Notes under the pieces: model-generated
Told to the model about the DNA's origin: nothing
Seen by the model: the letters and a program-made list of their open reading frames with translations, nothing else
The model's database searches: none
Program-made: the position numbers and the translations under genes
From: Clostridia bacterium
GTDB lineage: Bacteria > Bacillota > Clostridia > Oscillospirales > Acutalibacteraceae
Direction of reading: 5' to 3'
Length of the DNA: 33,799 nt
Assembly (NCBI GenBank): GCA_017629275.1
Contig: JAGBXM010000046.1
Coordinates: 1-33,799 of the forward strand
Shown: positions 14,855 to 22,496 of the stretch, piece by piece
How the letters are laid out: each line of letters begins with the position of its first letter
How positions within the stretch are numbered: position 1 is the stretch's first letter

Positions 14855-15706
14855 CTACAACAGCGTTGCAACGCATATACCCGCGATAACTATTGCGGCA
14901 CAGACCGACCGCTTTAAAATGTGCTTTTCCTTAAAGAACAGCTTACCCGTCAGCACCGTGACCAATACCGACGACTGCTTCAAAAGTGTCATAATAGTAA
15001 CCTGACTTTGCGGGTCCTCGTTGGCAATAAACAAAGCGCGGTCGGCAATAACAAACAACGCACTCAAAATCACTATCCAATAGTTTGTCTTGACCGTTTT
15101 AAGACTTATCGGCACCCTCTTGAACAATATGTAAGCGCCGTACAAGGCCGTCATATAAAGCATATACCAGAACTGTAACTGCGACGAGTCTATCTGCCCC
15201 GTAACCAACAGTTTTTTATCCATAAAGCCTGAGAACGAATTAAGTAAGCAGGAGGCCAAAGCCATCAAAAGATACTTCACCTTGACCTTTTCATCGTCCT
15301 CGCCGCCGAGGTTGACAAGCACCAGACCCAATAACACGACCGCAAGACCGATTCCCTTCGGCCAGGTCATTTGTTCGCCCAAAAACAGTAAAGCCAGCGC
15401 CGTCGAGAATAACATCCTCGCCGTGTCAAGTATTCCGTAATAGCTTATCGGCATCCTTTTGATCGAATTAAAAGCCAATATCCACGCCAAGAATATCGAA
15501 AATGACTTTATAAATACATATAAATGATAAAGCGCCGAAATTTCAAATACGTTGTGTGAAAACGGCAACGTCATTATAAACGACAGCGCCGTATGGAAAA
15601 ACAGCACCTCAATAACACCGTTTTTCTGTAATGCCTTCTTTTTAAGTCCCTCACGCGCACCTTTGGCAAGACCGTAAAATGCCACGAGGAATATCCACAT
15701 TCCCAT
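14855..15706 (-). CDS. EamA/DMT-family membrane transporter
   Basis: A polytopic membrane protein of about 283 residues with ten predicted hydrophobic segments in two halves, the EamA (drug/metabolite transporter) pattern. Visible features are AFNSIKRMPISYYGILDTARMLFSTALALLFLGEQMTWPKGIGLAVVLLGLVLV at the end of the first half and the parallel VTIMTLLKQSSVLVTVLTGKLFFKEKHILKRS ending the second. The start chosen is ATG 15706, with AGGA upstream on the minus strand; the frame is open to a TTG at 15730 and an ATG at 15700 is also possible. The substrate is not predictable. The upstream gap to the LOG gene is filled by a small inverted-repeat element. Confidence 0.88.
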   Translation of the reverse strand: MGMWIFLVAFYGLAKGAREGLKKKALQKNGVIEVLFFHTALSFIMTLPFSHNVFEISALYHLYVFIKSFSIFLAWILAFNSIKRMPISYYGILDTARMLFSTALALLFLGEQMTWPKGIGLAVVLLGLVLVNLGGEDDEKVKVKYLLMALASCLLNSFSGFMDKKLLVTGQIDSSQLQFWYMLYMTALYGAYILFKRVPISLKTVKTNYWIVILSALFVIADRALFIANEDPQSQVTIMTLLKQSSVLVTVLTGKLFFKEKHILKRSVCAAIVIAGICVATLL

Positions 15707-15737
15707 ACAAAAACATCCTAACCGAAACAAGTAACAA

Positions 15738-15808
15738 AATGAATGTCATTCTGAGCGAAGCGAAGAATCTTAAAGCAAGACTCTTGCCCAACCCAAAATG
15801 ACATTTTA
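15738..15808. repeat. Small interspersed repeat, CATTCTGAGCG type, copy 1
   Basis: A 71-base element bounded by AATGTCATT (15742-15750) and its complement AATGACATT (15797-15805). The core is CTGAGCGAAGCGAAGAATCTT, and AGAATCTT can pair with AAGACTCT, so the whole element folds. The same core recurs at 20256-20283. It has no coding capacity and looks like a MITE/REP-type repeat. Confidence 0.75.
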
Positions 15809-15827
15809 ATTCAATATAACTCCAAAA

Positions 15828-16385
15828 TCAAGCGTTTTTCTCGATATAATCAAGAATTTCATCAATACTGTCGCTGATGAATAAAAGCTCTCTGACCTTC
15901 TCCTTGATGAAACCTGCCTTGATACCGGTATCAAGCACAGCCAACAGACCGTCATAATAACCCAACGTATTAAGCACCGCCATCGGTTTTTTGTGCTGAC
16001 CCAAGTTTTTCAAGGTAAGCATTTCAAACAACTCATCATAGGTTCCGATACCGCCGGGTGTGATGATAAATCCGTCAGCCAACTCGTCAAGCAACGACTT
16101 TCTCTCGCGCATTGTGTCGGTCTCGATATACTCGTCGATCTTGTCAAACAAAAGACCGTCAACGTGTTTGCCATCCTCCATAAAGAAGTCGGGAACGATA
16201 CCCGTTATCTTGACACCGCCGTGACGGTGTACGCCGCGTGCGACCGCGCCCATAAGACCGCCGCCACCGCCACCGAAAACAAGGTCGTGTCCTCTTTCGG
16301 CCATTTTAAAGCCCAAAGTCTCGCCGTCCTCGATATAAACTTTATCAATAAGGTCACTTGCCGCACCGTATACACAAATATTCAT
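15828..16385 (-). CDS. LOG-family cytokinin riboside 5'-monophosphate phosphoribohydrolase (TIGR00730 type)
   Basis: A 185-residue Rossmann-fold protein with both signatures of the LOG family: GGGGGGLMGAVARG near residue 40 and MRERKSLLDELADGFIITPGGIGTYDELFE (PGGxGTxxE, nucleotide binding and catalysis). Relatives split N6-modified or plain nucleoside monophosphates into base and ribose 5-phosphate. In bacteria the role is probably nucleotide salvage or removal of damaged nucleotides rather than hormone production. AAGGAGA lies five bases before the ATG at 16385. The length equals the family norm. The same-strand EamA gene is 121 bases downstream, separated by a repeat element. Confidence 0.92.
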   Translation of the reverse strand: MNICVYGAASDLIDKVYIEDGETLGFKMAERGHDLVFGGGGGGLMGAVARGVHRHGGVKITGIVPDFFMEDGKHVDGLLFDKIDEYIETDTMRERKSLLDELADGFIITPGGIGTYDELFEMLTLKNLGQHKKPMAVLNTLGYYDGLLAVLDTGIKAGFIKEKVRELLFISDSIDEILDYIEKNA

Positions 16386-16428
16386 AAAAATCTCCTTTCA
16401 AACAATAAATGTTATATTTACATCTTAT

Positions 16429-16457
16429 ATCATAAATTATTATGAGCAAAAAATCAA
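16429..16457 (-). promoter_or_regulatory. Predicted promoter of the LOG-family gene
   Basis: Read on the minus strand: TTGATT (16457-16452), a 17-base spacer, TATGAT (16434-16429). Confidence 0.45.
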
Positions 16458-16571
16458 GGTAATTCCATTTATTTATCGCATCTGTCGAAGCCACAAATAC
16501 AAATATTTCCCTCCCGTTTTCCCAAAACCGAATATATAGTACACTTTAACGCCCAAAACCGCAAAATATAC

Positions 16572-16600
16572 TTGACATAATGTCGGTTTAGTTATACAAT
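16572..16600 (+). promoter_or_regulatory. Strong predicted promoter of rny
   Basis: Consensus TTGACA (16572-16577), a 17-base spacer, TACAAT (16595-16600). Transcription would start near 16607, giving a long leader. Confidence 0.75.
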
Positions 16601-16663
16601 ATAAAAGGATGTGTAGATGCATTTTTCGATATTTGGCGAATTGAAATAATGCTTTTTATAACC

Positions 16664-16686
16664 CCGGCTTACCCGCGGCCGGTTTT
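16664..16686 (+). promoter_or_regulatory. Hairpin in the rny leader, possible attenuator
   Basis: CCGGC (16664-16668), a 9-base loop, GCCGG (16678-16682), followed by TTTT. The stem is short and the T run is only four bases, so termination would be weak at best. It could equally be a protein- or RNase-contact site for autoregulation. Confidence 0.3.
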
Positions 16687-16737
16687 AAGTCTTAAGGCTT
16701 ATTAACGCGGTTATTATATAAAGGAGGTATCAACGCT

Positions 16738-18288
16738 ATGCCTTATTTATGGTACATCGTTGAAGGTGTTGTAGCCTTGGTTGTCGCCGTCATAATGTTT
16801 TTTGTCGGCTCGGCACACCGCCGCCGCACCGCAGAGGCCGCCATCGGCTCTGCAGAAGACGAAGCAAGACGCATTCTTAATGACGCCATGAAGAATGCCG
16901 AAGCTAAGAAAAAAGAAGCAATTTTAGAAGCAAAAGATGAAATCATCAAATCAAGAAACGAGACCGAGAAGGAACTCCGTGAGCGCCGCGCTGAGGTTCA
17001 GCGTCAGGAACACAGAATTCAGCAGAAAGAAGAATCTTTGGACAAAAAGGTCGAGAATCTTGAAGTAAAGGAAAACAAGATAGCCGAAAGAGCCCGTGTT
17101 GTCGAAGAACGTATGGCCGAGGCCGAACAGCTCAAAAAGAGTCAGTTCGATATGCTCGAAAAGATTTCGGGCTTCACCGCCGATCAGGCCAAAGCACAGC
17201 TCCTCAATATGCTGGACGGTGAGTTACAGCACGAAAAAGCAATGAAGATCGCCGAGTACGATCAACAGCTTAAAGAGGAAGTTGACCAAAAGGCACGTGA
17301 ACTCATTTCAATGGCTATTCAGCGCTGTGCAGCCGACCACTCATCCGAAGCAACCGTTTCGGTCGTCGCCCTGCCCAATGATGAAATGAAGGGCCGAATC
17401 ATCGGCCGTGAGGGACGTAACATACGCGCCCTCGAAACCGCAACGGGTGTCGATCTTATTATCGACGACACACCCGAAGCCATCACCGTATCGAGTTTTG
17501 ATCCCGTCCGCCGTGAAATTGCACGTATCGCACTTGAAAAGCTTATTGTTGACGGACGTATCCACCCTGCCCGCATTGAAGAAACAGTCGACAAGGCACG
17601 TGCCGAGGTTGACCGCACCATCAAGCAGAAGGGTGAACAGGCAATGCTTGACGCAGGTGTTCACAGTATGCACCCCGAGATCGTAAAGCTTCTCGGACGT
17701 CTGCATTTCAGAACCAGTTACGGACAGAACGTACTTAATCACTCGCTTGAGGTCTGCTATATCACAGGTCTTTTGGCCGCCGAATTGGGCGAAGACGTTT
17801 CACTTGCAAAACGTGCAGGTCTTCTTCACGATATCGGTAAGGCTATCGACCACGAGCAGGAAGGTTCTCACATTCAGTTGGGTGTCGAGACCGCCAAGAA
17901 GTACAAAGAAAACGACGCAGTTATCCACGCCATTCACGCCCACCACGGCGACGTCGAAGCCAAGACGGTCATTGCCTGTCTCGTTCAGGCAGCCGACGCT
18001 ATTTCGGCAGCACGTCCCGGTGCACGTCGCGAGAATATCGAAAGCTACATCAAGCGTCTTGAAAAGTTGGAGGAAATCGCCAATTCCTTTAACGGTGTTG
18101 AGACCTCTTTCGCTATTCAGGCAGGCCGTGAGATCCGCGTTATGGTCAAGCCCGATGCCGTCAACGACGATCAGATGATCCTCATTGCGCGTGACATCGT
18201 TAAGGAAATCGAAAATAACCTCGATTATCCCGGCCAGATCAAGGTTCACCTCATTCGTGAAAACCGCGTTATCGACTACGCAAAATAA
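16738..18288 (+). CDS. rny: Ribonuclease Y
   Basis: Membrane-bound endoribonuclease that starts decay of many mRNAs in Firmicutes. The 516-residue protein has the standard layout: one N-terminal membrane helix (about 4-23), a long charged coiled coil (about 30-190), a KH RNA-binding domain (about 205-270, with GREG at 223-226) and an HD phosphohydrolase domain (about 335-430) with the metal-binding His364-Asp365 in [11 protein letters not shown], followed by [14 protein letters not shown]. The C-terminus is complete. AAGGAGGT at 16721-16728 precedes ATG 16738. It has its own promoter and terminator, so it is monocistronic. The length matches the family. Confidence 0.97.
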   Translation: MPYLWYIVEGVVALVVAVIMFFVGSAHRRRTAEAAIGSAEDEARRILNDAMKNAEAKKKEAILEAKDEIIKSRNETEKELRERRAEVQRQEHRIQQKEESLDKKVENLEVKENKIAERARVVEERMAEAEQLKKSQFDMLEKISGFTADQAKAQLLNMLDGELQHEKAMKIAEYDQQLKEEVDQKARELISMAIQRCAADHSSEATVSVVALPNDEMKGRIIGREGRNIRALETATGVDLIIDDTPEAITVSSFDPVRREIARIALEKLIVDGRIHPARIEETVDKARAEVDRTIKQKGEQAMLDAGVHSMHPEIVKLLGRLHFRTSYGQNVLNHSLEVCYITGLLAAELGEDVSLAKRAGLLHDIGKAIDHEQEGSHIQLGVETAKKYKENDAVIHAIHAHHGDVEAKTVIACLVQAADAISAARPGARRENIESYIKRLEKLEEIANSFNGVETSFAIQAGREIRVMVKPDAVNDDQMILIARDIVKEIENNLDYPGQIKVHLIRENRVIDYAK

Positions 18289-18375
18289 TCAACCCCAAAC
18301 AACCGCCGCCCTATCGCCCACACCCTAAGGGAAAGTATTTCCTTAAAAAGTGAAATTTTGGCACGATAATGCGTC

Positions 18376-18415
18376 AAAAGACCACGGTATGCGTCAGCAT
18401 TACCATGGTCTTTTT
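18376..18415 (+). terminator. Terminator of rny
   Basis: Stem AAAAGACCACGGTA (18376-18389) pairing with TACCATGGTCTTTT (18401-18414) with one mismatch, followed by a T run (18411-18415, then CCTTTT). Confidence 0.9.
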
Positions 18416-18421
18416 CCTTTT

Positions 18422-18557
18422 CTCTTGCTCAAAATTTTCATTTTAAGGTGCTTCGCAGTTTCGTAAAGAACTAAAATTCTTTGTATTAAAGCCATAAAAC
18501 GCAGAAAGGTGCCGCCTTTTGAGGCTTTTGGCAAAAATACAGAGAATTTTGCTTGAG
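18422..18557. repeat. Possible MITE-like or structured element with imperfect terminal inverted repeats
   Basis: The left end CTCTTGCTCAAAATTTTC (18422-18439) matches the complement of the right end GAGAATTTTGCTTGAG (18542-18557), allowing a two-base gap and a few mismatches. Inside is a smaller hairpin, AAAGAA-N6-TTCTTT. No open frame of note. It could be a degenerate mobile element or a non-coding RNA; nothing identifies a known family. Confidence 0.35.
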
Positions 18558-18633
18558 AAACAAATACTTACCCTTAGGGCGCGGGCGAATACGCACGGGC
18601 GGCTATTTTAACCCCTCTGATTTTTCACCCCTC

Positions 18634-18662
18634 TTGTTTTTTCATTTTCTTTATGATAATAT
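18634..18662 (+). promoter_or_regulatory. Weak predicted promoter of the LUD gene
   Basis: TTGTTT (18634-18639), a 17-base spacer, TAATAT (18657-18662). Both boxes differ from consensus at two positions. Confidence 0.35.
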
Positions 18663-18693
18663 TAAATCAAAAACACAAATCAAGGTGATAACT

Positions 18694-19341
18694 ATGACAG
18701 AACAGCTCAAACGCACAATAGAAAACCTTAATAAAAATAATATGGAGACCTTCTTGGTCGAATCACGGGACGAAGCCTTAAAGACCGCCCTGTCGTTGCT
18801 GAACGACGGTGATACCGTCTCGGTCGGCGGCTCGGTAACTTTGAGTGAGATAGGTCTTTTAGAGGCACTCAAATGCGGCAATTACAATTATCTTGACCGT
18901 TATGCCGCAAGTTCCCCTTCAGAAATGCACGAGATATTCCGCAAAAGCTTTTTTGCCGACGCTTATTTCACGTCATCCAATGCCGTCACCGAAAACGGCG
19001 AACTATTTAATTGCGACGGCAATGCCAACCGCGTCGCGGCATTAATGTACGGCCCCAAAAAGGCCATCGTCATTGTCGGCAAAAATAAGATAGTCAAAAA
19101 CCTTGACGAGGCTCTCTACCGTCTTAAAACGGTGGCCGCACCGCTTAACGCCAAACGTCTGAACAAGGAAACCTACTGCGCCAAAACGGGCCATTGTGTG
19201 ACAATGGATAACGGTAAAGAAAAGGATTTGACCTGCGGTTGCCGTTCAAAGGACCGCATCTGCCGTAACTACACCGTAATGGGTGAACACCTCCCTGACC
19301 GAGTAAAGGTCATAATCGTCAACGAGGATTTGGGATATTGA
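18694..19341 (+). CDS. Stand-alone LUD-domain (LutC/YkgG-like) protein with Cys-rich tail
   Basis: A 215-residue protein of the LUD family (older name DUF162). DTVSVGGSVTLSEIGLLEAL and the NGELFNCDGNANRVAALMYGPKKAIVIVGKNKIV block are the family core. In lactate utilisation LUD proteins work with iron-sulfur partners (LutA, LutB), but none is encoded here. The C-terminal part has Cys162, Cys168, Cys181, Cys183 and Cys190 (CAKTGHC, TCGC), which might hold a metal or iron-sulfur centre. The start is ATG 18694 behind AAGGTGAT; the open frame back to 18553 has no such site and is rejected. It is a monocistronic unit ended by a strong hairpin. The substrate is unknown. Confidence 0.85.
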   Translation: MTEQLKRTIENLNKNNMETFLVESRDEALKTALSLLNDGDTVSVGGSVTLSEIGLLEALKCGNYNYLDRYAASSPSEMHEIFRKSFFADAYFTSSNAVTENGELFNCDGNANRVAALMYGPKKAIVIVGKNKIVKNLDEALYRLKTVAAPLNAKRLNKETYCAKTGHCVTMDNGKEKDLTCGCRSKDRICRNYTVMGEHLPDRVKVIIVNEDLGY

Positions 19342-19348
19342 TAAAACA

Positions 19349-19376
19349 AAAGCCGCCGAGATAACTCGGCGGCTTT
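19349..19376. terminator. Bidirectional terminator between LUD and alpha/beta hydrolase genes
   Basis: A perfect 12-bp stem, AAAGCCGCCGAG and CTCGGCGGCTTT, with loop ATAA. A and T runs on the two sides suit both convergent genes. Confidence 0.9.
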
Positions 19377-19381
19377 ACTTT

Positions 19382-20194
19382 TTATCTTTCGGTATTCATC
19401 CACTCGGCGGCAAGTGATACCCACTTGGCATTGTGGGGGTTGTCTTGCTTTTTCCAACCCTTGCTCGTTATTTTGTTGGACAGCGCCATTCCGTGCGGCG
19501 CATCCTCAAAAATATGCAGTTCAAACGGGATGTTATGCTTGGCATACGAGTTTGCAAGTTCAATTGCATTACGCACATTCACAATATTATCATTTGCGGT
19601 ATGCACGATAAAGGCGGGTGCCGAGCGCTCATCTACATGTAATTCAAGCGAAAATTCAGCATATTCCTCTTCGGATTTTTCAGTTCCTACAAGGTTATAA
19701 AATGAGCCGCGGTGACCAAATTCCGGGTTACTTGACACAACAGGATATACAGGGATAATTCCCTTAGGTTTATTATACCCAAACGGCATATCTATCGCCT
19801 TATATATTTCCTCTTTATGCCACAGAATACCTAACGAAGCACACAAATGACCGCCCGCAGAAAATCCCGTAGCAAAGACCTCTTCGGGGTCTATTCCGTA
19901 TTCAGACGAATTATCCTTAATATGCTTTATTGCCAACGAAGCCTCAATTAAGGGATTAAACCTCTGACAGTTCTCCTCCCCCACCGAATAACGCAGAACA
20001 AAGGCATTAAACCCATACGGCATAAATGCGTGGGCTATCGGCTCACCCTCACGGTCGGAGCAGATATTTCTGTAACCGCCGCCGGGAATGACCAAAATGG
20101 CCTTCCTTATGAAATTCAAGGTCGGGTCGGCAACGTAACAATCAAGCCACACGTTTTCTTTGCCTTCGACCAAGTATATTCTTTTAAAAATCAT
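19382..20194 (-). CDS. Alpha/beta hydrolase, acetyl-esterase type
   Basis: A 270-residue esterase. VIPGGGYRNICSDREGEPIA carries the oxyanion GGGY motif (38-41). The nucleophile elbow is GFSAGGH (Ser112), the acid is probably Asp202 (HTANDNIV) and the base His234 (EDAPHGM). This layout is that of the xylan/feruloyl-acetyl esterase group common in gut Clostridia. No signal peptide is visible, so the substrate is probably an intracellular acetylated sugar. The start is ATG 20194 with AAGGAAG eight bases upstream; a longer open frame to 20224 lacks a site. The SGNH esterase at 8814 is a second, unrelated esterase in the window. The exact substrate is inference. Confidence 0.88.
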   Translation of the reverse strand: MIFKRIYLVEGKENVWLDCYVADPTLNFIRKAILVIPGGGYRNICSDREGEPIAHAFMPYGFNAFVLRYSVGEENCQRFNPLIEASLAIKHIKDNSSEYGIDPEEVFATGFSAGGHLCASLGILWHKEEIYKAIDMPFGYNKPKGIIPVYPVVSSNPEFGHRGSFYNLVGTEKSEEEYAEFSLELHVDERSAPAFIVHTANDNIVNVRNAIELANSYAKHNIPFELHIFEDAPHGMALSNKITSKGWKKQDNPHNAKWVSLAAEWMNTER

Positions 20195-20255
20195 AGATAT
20201 ACTTCCTTTTATACGGGCCGCCAAGGATGTCGGTCCCTACATAGTGCCATTGCCC

Positions 20256-20283
20256 TGTCATTCTGAGCGTCAGCGAAGAATCT
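20256..20283. repeat. Small interspersed repeat, CATTCTGAGCG type, copy 2
   Basis: TGTCATTCTGAGCG followed by CAGCGAAGAATCT matches the core of the element at 15745-15770 except for a short change between the two halves. The flanking inverted repeat of copy 1 is not kept here. Confidence 0.7.
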
Positions 20284-20284
20284 T

Positions 20285-20334
20285 GCCTTCCCCAGCGGGG
20301 AAGGTGGTTTTTGCGAAGCAAAAGACGGATGAGG
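20285..20334. repeat. Hairpin repeat CCTTCCCC-GGGGAAGG with GACGGATGAGG tail
   Basis: CCTTCCCC (20286-20293) and GGGGAAGG (20297-20304) form a perfect stem over AGC. A second hairpin, TTTTGC-GAA-GCAAAA, follows, then GACGGATGAGG. The layout resembles short repeats I recall from Ruminococcaceae/Faecalibacterium genomes, joined directly to the other repeat. It lies downstream of argS and could also act as its transcript end. Confidence 0.55.
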
Positions 20335-20367
20335 AGAACACCCTCACATCAAACTCCGAACGACACA

Positions 20368-22056
20368 TTACATACTTTCGGGAGCATCAATCTTGAGCAT
20401 TTCAAGAACGTTCTTGATAACCGTCTTGGCAGCAATGCAAAGTGAAATTCTTGCCTGCATTAAGGACTCGTCCTCAACCTTGACGCGACAAGCATTATAG
20501 AACTTATGGAAAAGGGTAGCAAGGTCAAGAACATATCTCGTGATTCTTGCAGGATCGTAAGCGGCGGCCGAAGCCTCGATCTCACCCGTGAACTCCGAAA
20601 TATGACGGATAAGCTCACGTTCCTCCGAAGCGTTAAGACCGGTCAGTTCCTCGACCGAACAGGTCTTAGGGGTGACGCCGTCGGCGGCCAGATTTCTCAG
20701 AATACTACAGATACGTGCGTGGGCATACTGAACGTAATAAACAGGATTCTGACTCGACTGCTCAACCGCCAAGTCAAGATCAAATTCCAGATGGGTATTG
20801 GACTCTTTTGAGTTGAAAATAAATCTTGCGGCATCCAACGGAACCTCGTCAAGCAGGGTTTTCAAGGTAATAGACTTACCCGTTCTCTTCGAGACCCTTA
20901 CGACCTCACCGTTACGTACAAGACGTACCAACTGCATCAGAACGACATCCAACTTGTCACCGTCAAGACCGACGGCATCCATAGCGCCCTTCAAACGTGC
21001 TACGTGGCCGTGGTGGTCGGCACCCCAGATGTTAATAACCTTATCAAAGCCGCGAACGGCAAACTTGTTGTAATGATAGGCAATATCACCTGCGAAATAG
21101 GTCGGATTACCGTTGGCGCGGATAAGAACCTCGTCCTTCTCACCACCGAAATCGGTAGCCTTGTACCATACTGCGCCGTCCTTTTCATAGGTCAATCCCT
21201 TGTCGGACAAAATCTTTACAACATCCTTGATGGCACCCGATTCATAAAGAGTCGATTCCTTAAACCATACGTCATAGTTGATTCTGTAGGTGCCGAGGTC
21301 GGTTCGCAAACCTTCGATATTAAGCGGCAAAGCATAGTTTACCAAAGCCTCGCGACACTCTTGTTCACTCTTTGCAACGTAAGAGTCACCGTGAATATCG
21401 GCAAACTCTCGGGCTCGTTCGATAATGTCGGCACCGTGGTAGCCGTCCTCGGGGAACTCGACCGAAGGATCGTAAATCTCTAAATAACGAGCCTCTAAAG
21501 AAGCGCCGAACTTAGCAATCTGGTTACCTGCGTCATTGACGTAGAACTCACGTGTAACGTCGTATCCCGCCTTATCGAGAACGGCGGCAAGACAGTCACC
21601 CAAAGCGCCGCCGCGGGCATTACCGATGTGCATAGGGCCTGTCGGGTTGGCCGAAACAAACTCGACCATTACCCTTTGACCGTTGCCGACATCCGACTGT
21701 CCGTAAGCGTCACCCAAGGTACAAACATCGTTGACAATGGCGCCGTAATAACGGTCGGACAAGAACAGATTTATAAATCCGGGACCTGCGATTTCGGCCT
21801 TCTCAATATAGGTTCCTTCAAAATCAAAGCTTTCAGCCAGGGTCTCGGCAATCTTTCTGGGATTAGAGCGGAAGGCTCTTGCCCAAACAAGAGCCGCATT
21901 TACGGCAAAATCGCCGTGTGCGCGGTCGGCAGGGACTTCAACGTTAAAGTCGGGCAACTCTGCCTCGGGCAAAGTACCTGCGGCCATAGCCTTTTTGGCG
22001 GCCTCAATTATAATTCCTTTAATACTTTTTCTTGTTTCAAAAACTATTTTTGACAT
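20368..22056 (-). CDS. argS: Arginyl-tRNA synthetase
   Basis: Charges tRNA-Arg with arginine. The 562-residue class I enzyme has an N-terminal additional domain (about 1-100), the catalytic core with ANPTGPMHIGNARGG (HIGN at 143-146), IWGADHHGHVARLKGAM, and the KMSKS-equivalent VSKRTGKSITL, which is the usual ArgS form. The C-terminus is a helical DALR anticodon-binding domain (TRYVLDLATLFHKFYNACRV). The start chosen is ATG 22056 with GAGGA nine bases upstream; an ATG at 22065 almost touches that site and is less likely. It is the last gene of a murI-DUF1934-argS minus-strand operon, 16 bases after DUF1934. The enzyme appears complete. Confidence 0.97.
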   Translation of the reverse strand: MSKIVFETRKSIKGIIIEAAKKAMAAGTLPEAELPDFNVEVPADRAHGDFAVNAALVWARAFRSNPRKIAETLAESFDFEGTYIEKAEIAGPGFINLFLSDRYYGAIVNDVCTLGDAYGQSDVGNGQRVMVEFVSANPTGPMHIGNARGGALGDCLAAVLDKAGYDVTREFYVNDAGNQIAKFGASLEARYLEIYDPSVEFPEDGYHGADIIERAREFADIHGDSYVAKSEQECREALVNYALPLNIEGLRTDLGTYRINYDVWFKESTLYESGAIKDVVKILSDKGLTYEKDGAVWYKATDFGGEKDEVLIRANGNPTYFAGDIAYHYNKFAVRGFDKVINIWGADHHGHVARLKGAMDAVGLDGDKLDVVLMQLVRLVRNGEVVRVSKRTGKSITLKTLLDEVPLDAARFIFNSKESNTHLEFDLDLAVEQSSQNPVYYVQYAHARICSILRNLAADGVTPKTCSVEELTGLNASEERELIRHISEFTGEIEASAAAYDPARITRYVLDLATLFHKFYNACRVKVEDESLMQARISLCIAAKTVIKNVLEMLKIDAPESM

Positions 22057-22072
22057 CTCAAACATTCCTCAC

Positions 22073-22492
22073 TTATGGTTTTACATCTATTTCAACCAGA
22101 TTACGGCTTATCATACTGTTGTTAACATCCAGCGTGTAGCTCATATAAAGCTTACCGCCCTTTTCGGTTATACTGTTCTCGACCGTCTCACCGAAAACAC
22201 CCATGGTCAACACACCCTGACCCGTTTCATAGTGGCAAATGTGACGTTGGCCCATTTTGATATACATTCTCGAATTGAGAGTGCCCGAGCGTTGCATAAC
22301 GACCGATTTATCTTCCGGGTCTACTTTTATCAGACAACTGACACCCTCAACACCGGTTGCCACGCTGTCGTCATACTTCAGATAGGTCTTACCGCCGATA
22401 ATATTCATCTGGCCGACGGTATTCATCGAGACGACGTCCTTGTCGCCGTCGACTATCTGTGTGCCCTTGATATCAATTATAACTTCCTGCAT
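22073..22492 (-). CDS. DUF1934 / YwiB-like beta-barrel protein
   Basis: A 139-residue protein of the YwiB (DUF1934) group, a calycin-like beta barrel of unknown function found next to argS in many Firmicutes. Visible features are alternating beta strands, VIIDIKGTQIVDGDKDVV at the start, and GTLNSRMYIKMGQRHICHYETGQGVLTMGVFGETVENS in the middle, the best conserved stretch. The ribosome binding site GGAGGA lies inside the last codons of murI, which ends five bases before the ATG, so the two are translated together. The function is not established; a role linked to argS or the wall is only suggested by position. Confidence 0.88.
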   Translation of the reverse strand: MQEVIIDIKGTQIVDGDKDVVSMNTVGQMNIIGGKTYLKYDDSVATGVEGVSCLIKVDPEDKSVVMQRSGTLNSRMYIKMGQRHICHYETGQGVLTMGVFGETVENSITEKGGKLYMSYTLDVNNSMISRNLVEIDVKP

Positions 22493-22496
22493 TAAA

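Larger units (their letters stand above)
16386..16737. other. Gene-free stretch of 352 bases between divergent LOG and rny genes
   Basis: Holds the minus-strand LOG promoter (16429-16457), the plus-strand rny promoter (16572-16600) and a leader of about 130 bases before rny. Nothing recognisable lies between the two promoters (16458-16571). No tRNA-like or coding segment was seen. Confidence 0.7.
18289..18693. other. Gene-free stretch of 405 bases between rny and the LUD gene
   Basis: After the rny terminator it holds a segment with imperfect terminal inverted repeats (18422-18557) and a short GC-rich patch at about 18575-18611, richer in G+C than its AT-rich surroundings. The frame of the LUD gene is open upstream to 18553, but that part has no ribosome binding site and low-complexity composition. 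A weak promoter candidate for LUD lies at 18634-18662. Confidence 0.6.

Noticed and set aside
17408..18249. Several + and - strand frames inside rny
   Set aside because: RNase Y is complete and all its motifs are in one frame; the others are shadows.
18553..18693. 47-residue N-terminal extension of the LUD protein
   Set aside because: No ribosome binding site, low-complexity hydrophobic composition, and a good AAGGTGAT-ATG start at 18694 that fits the family length.
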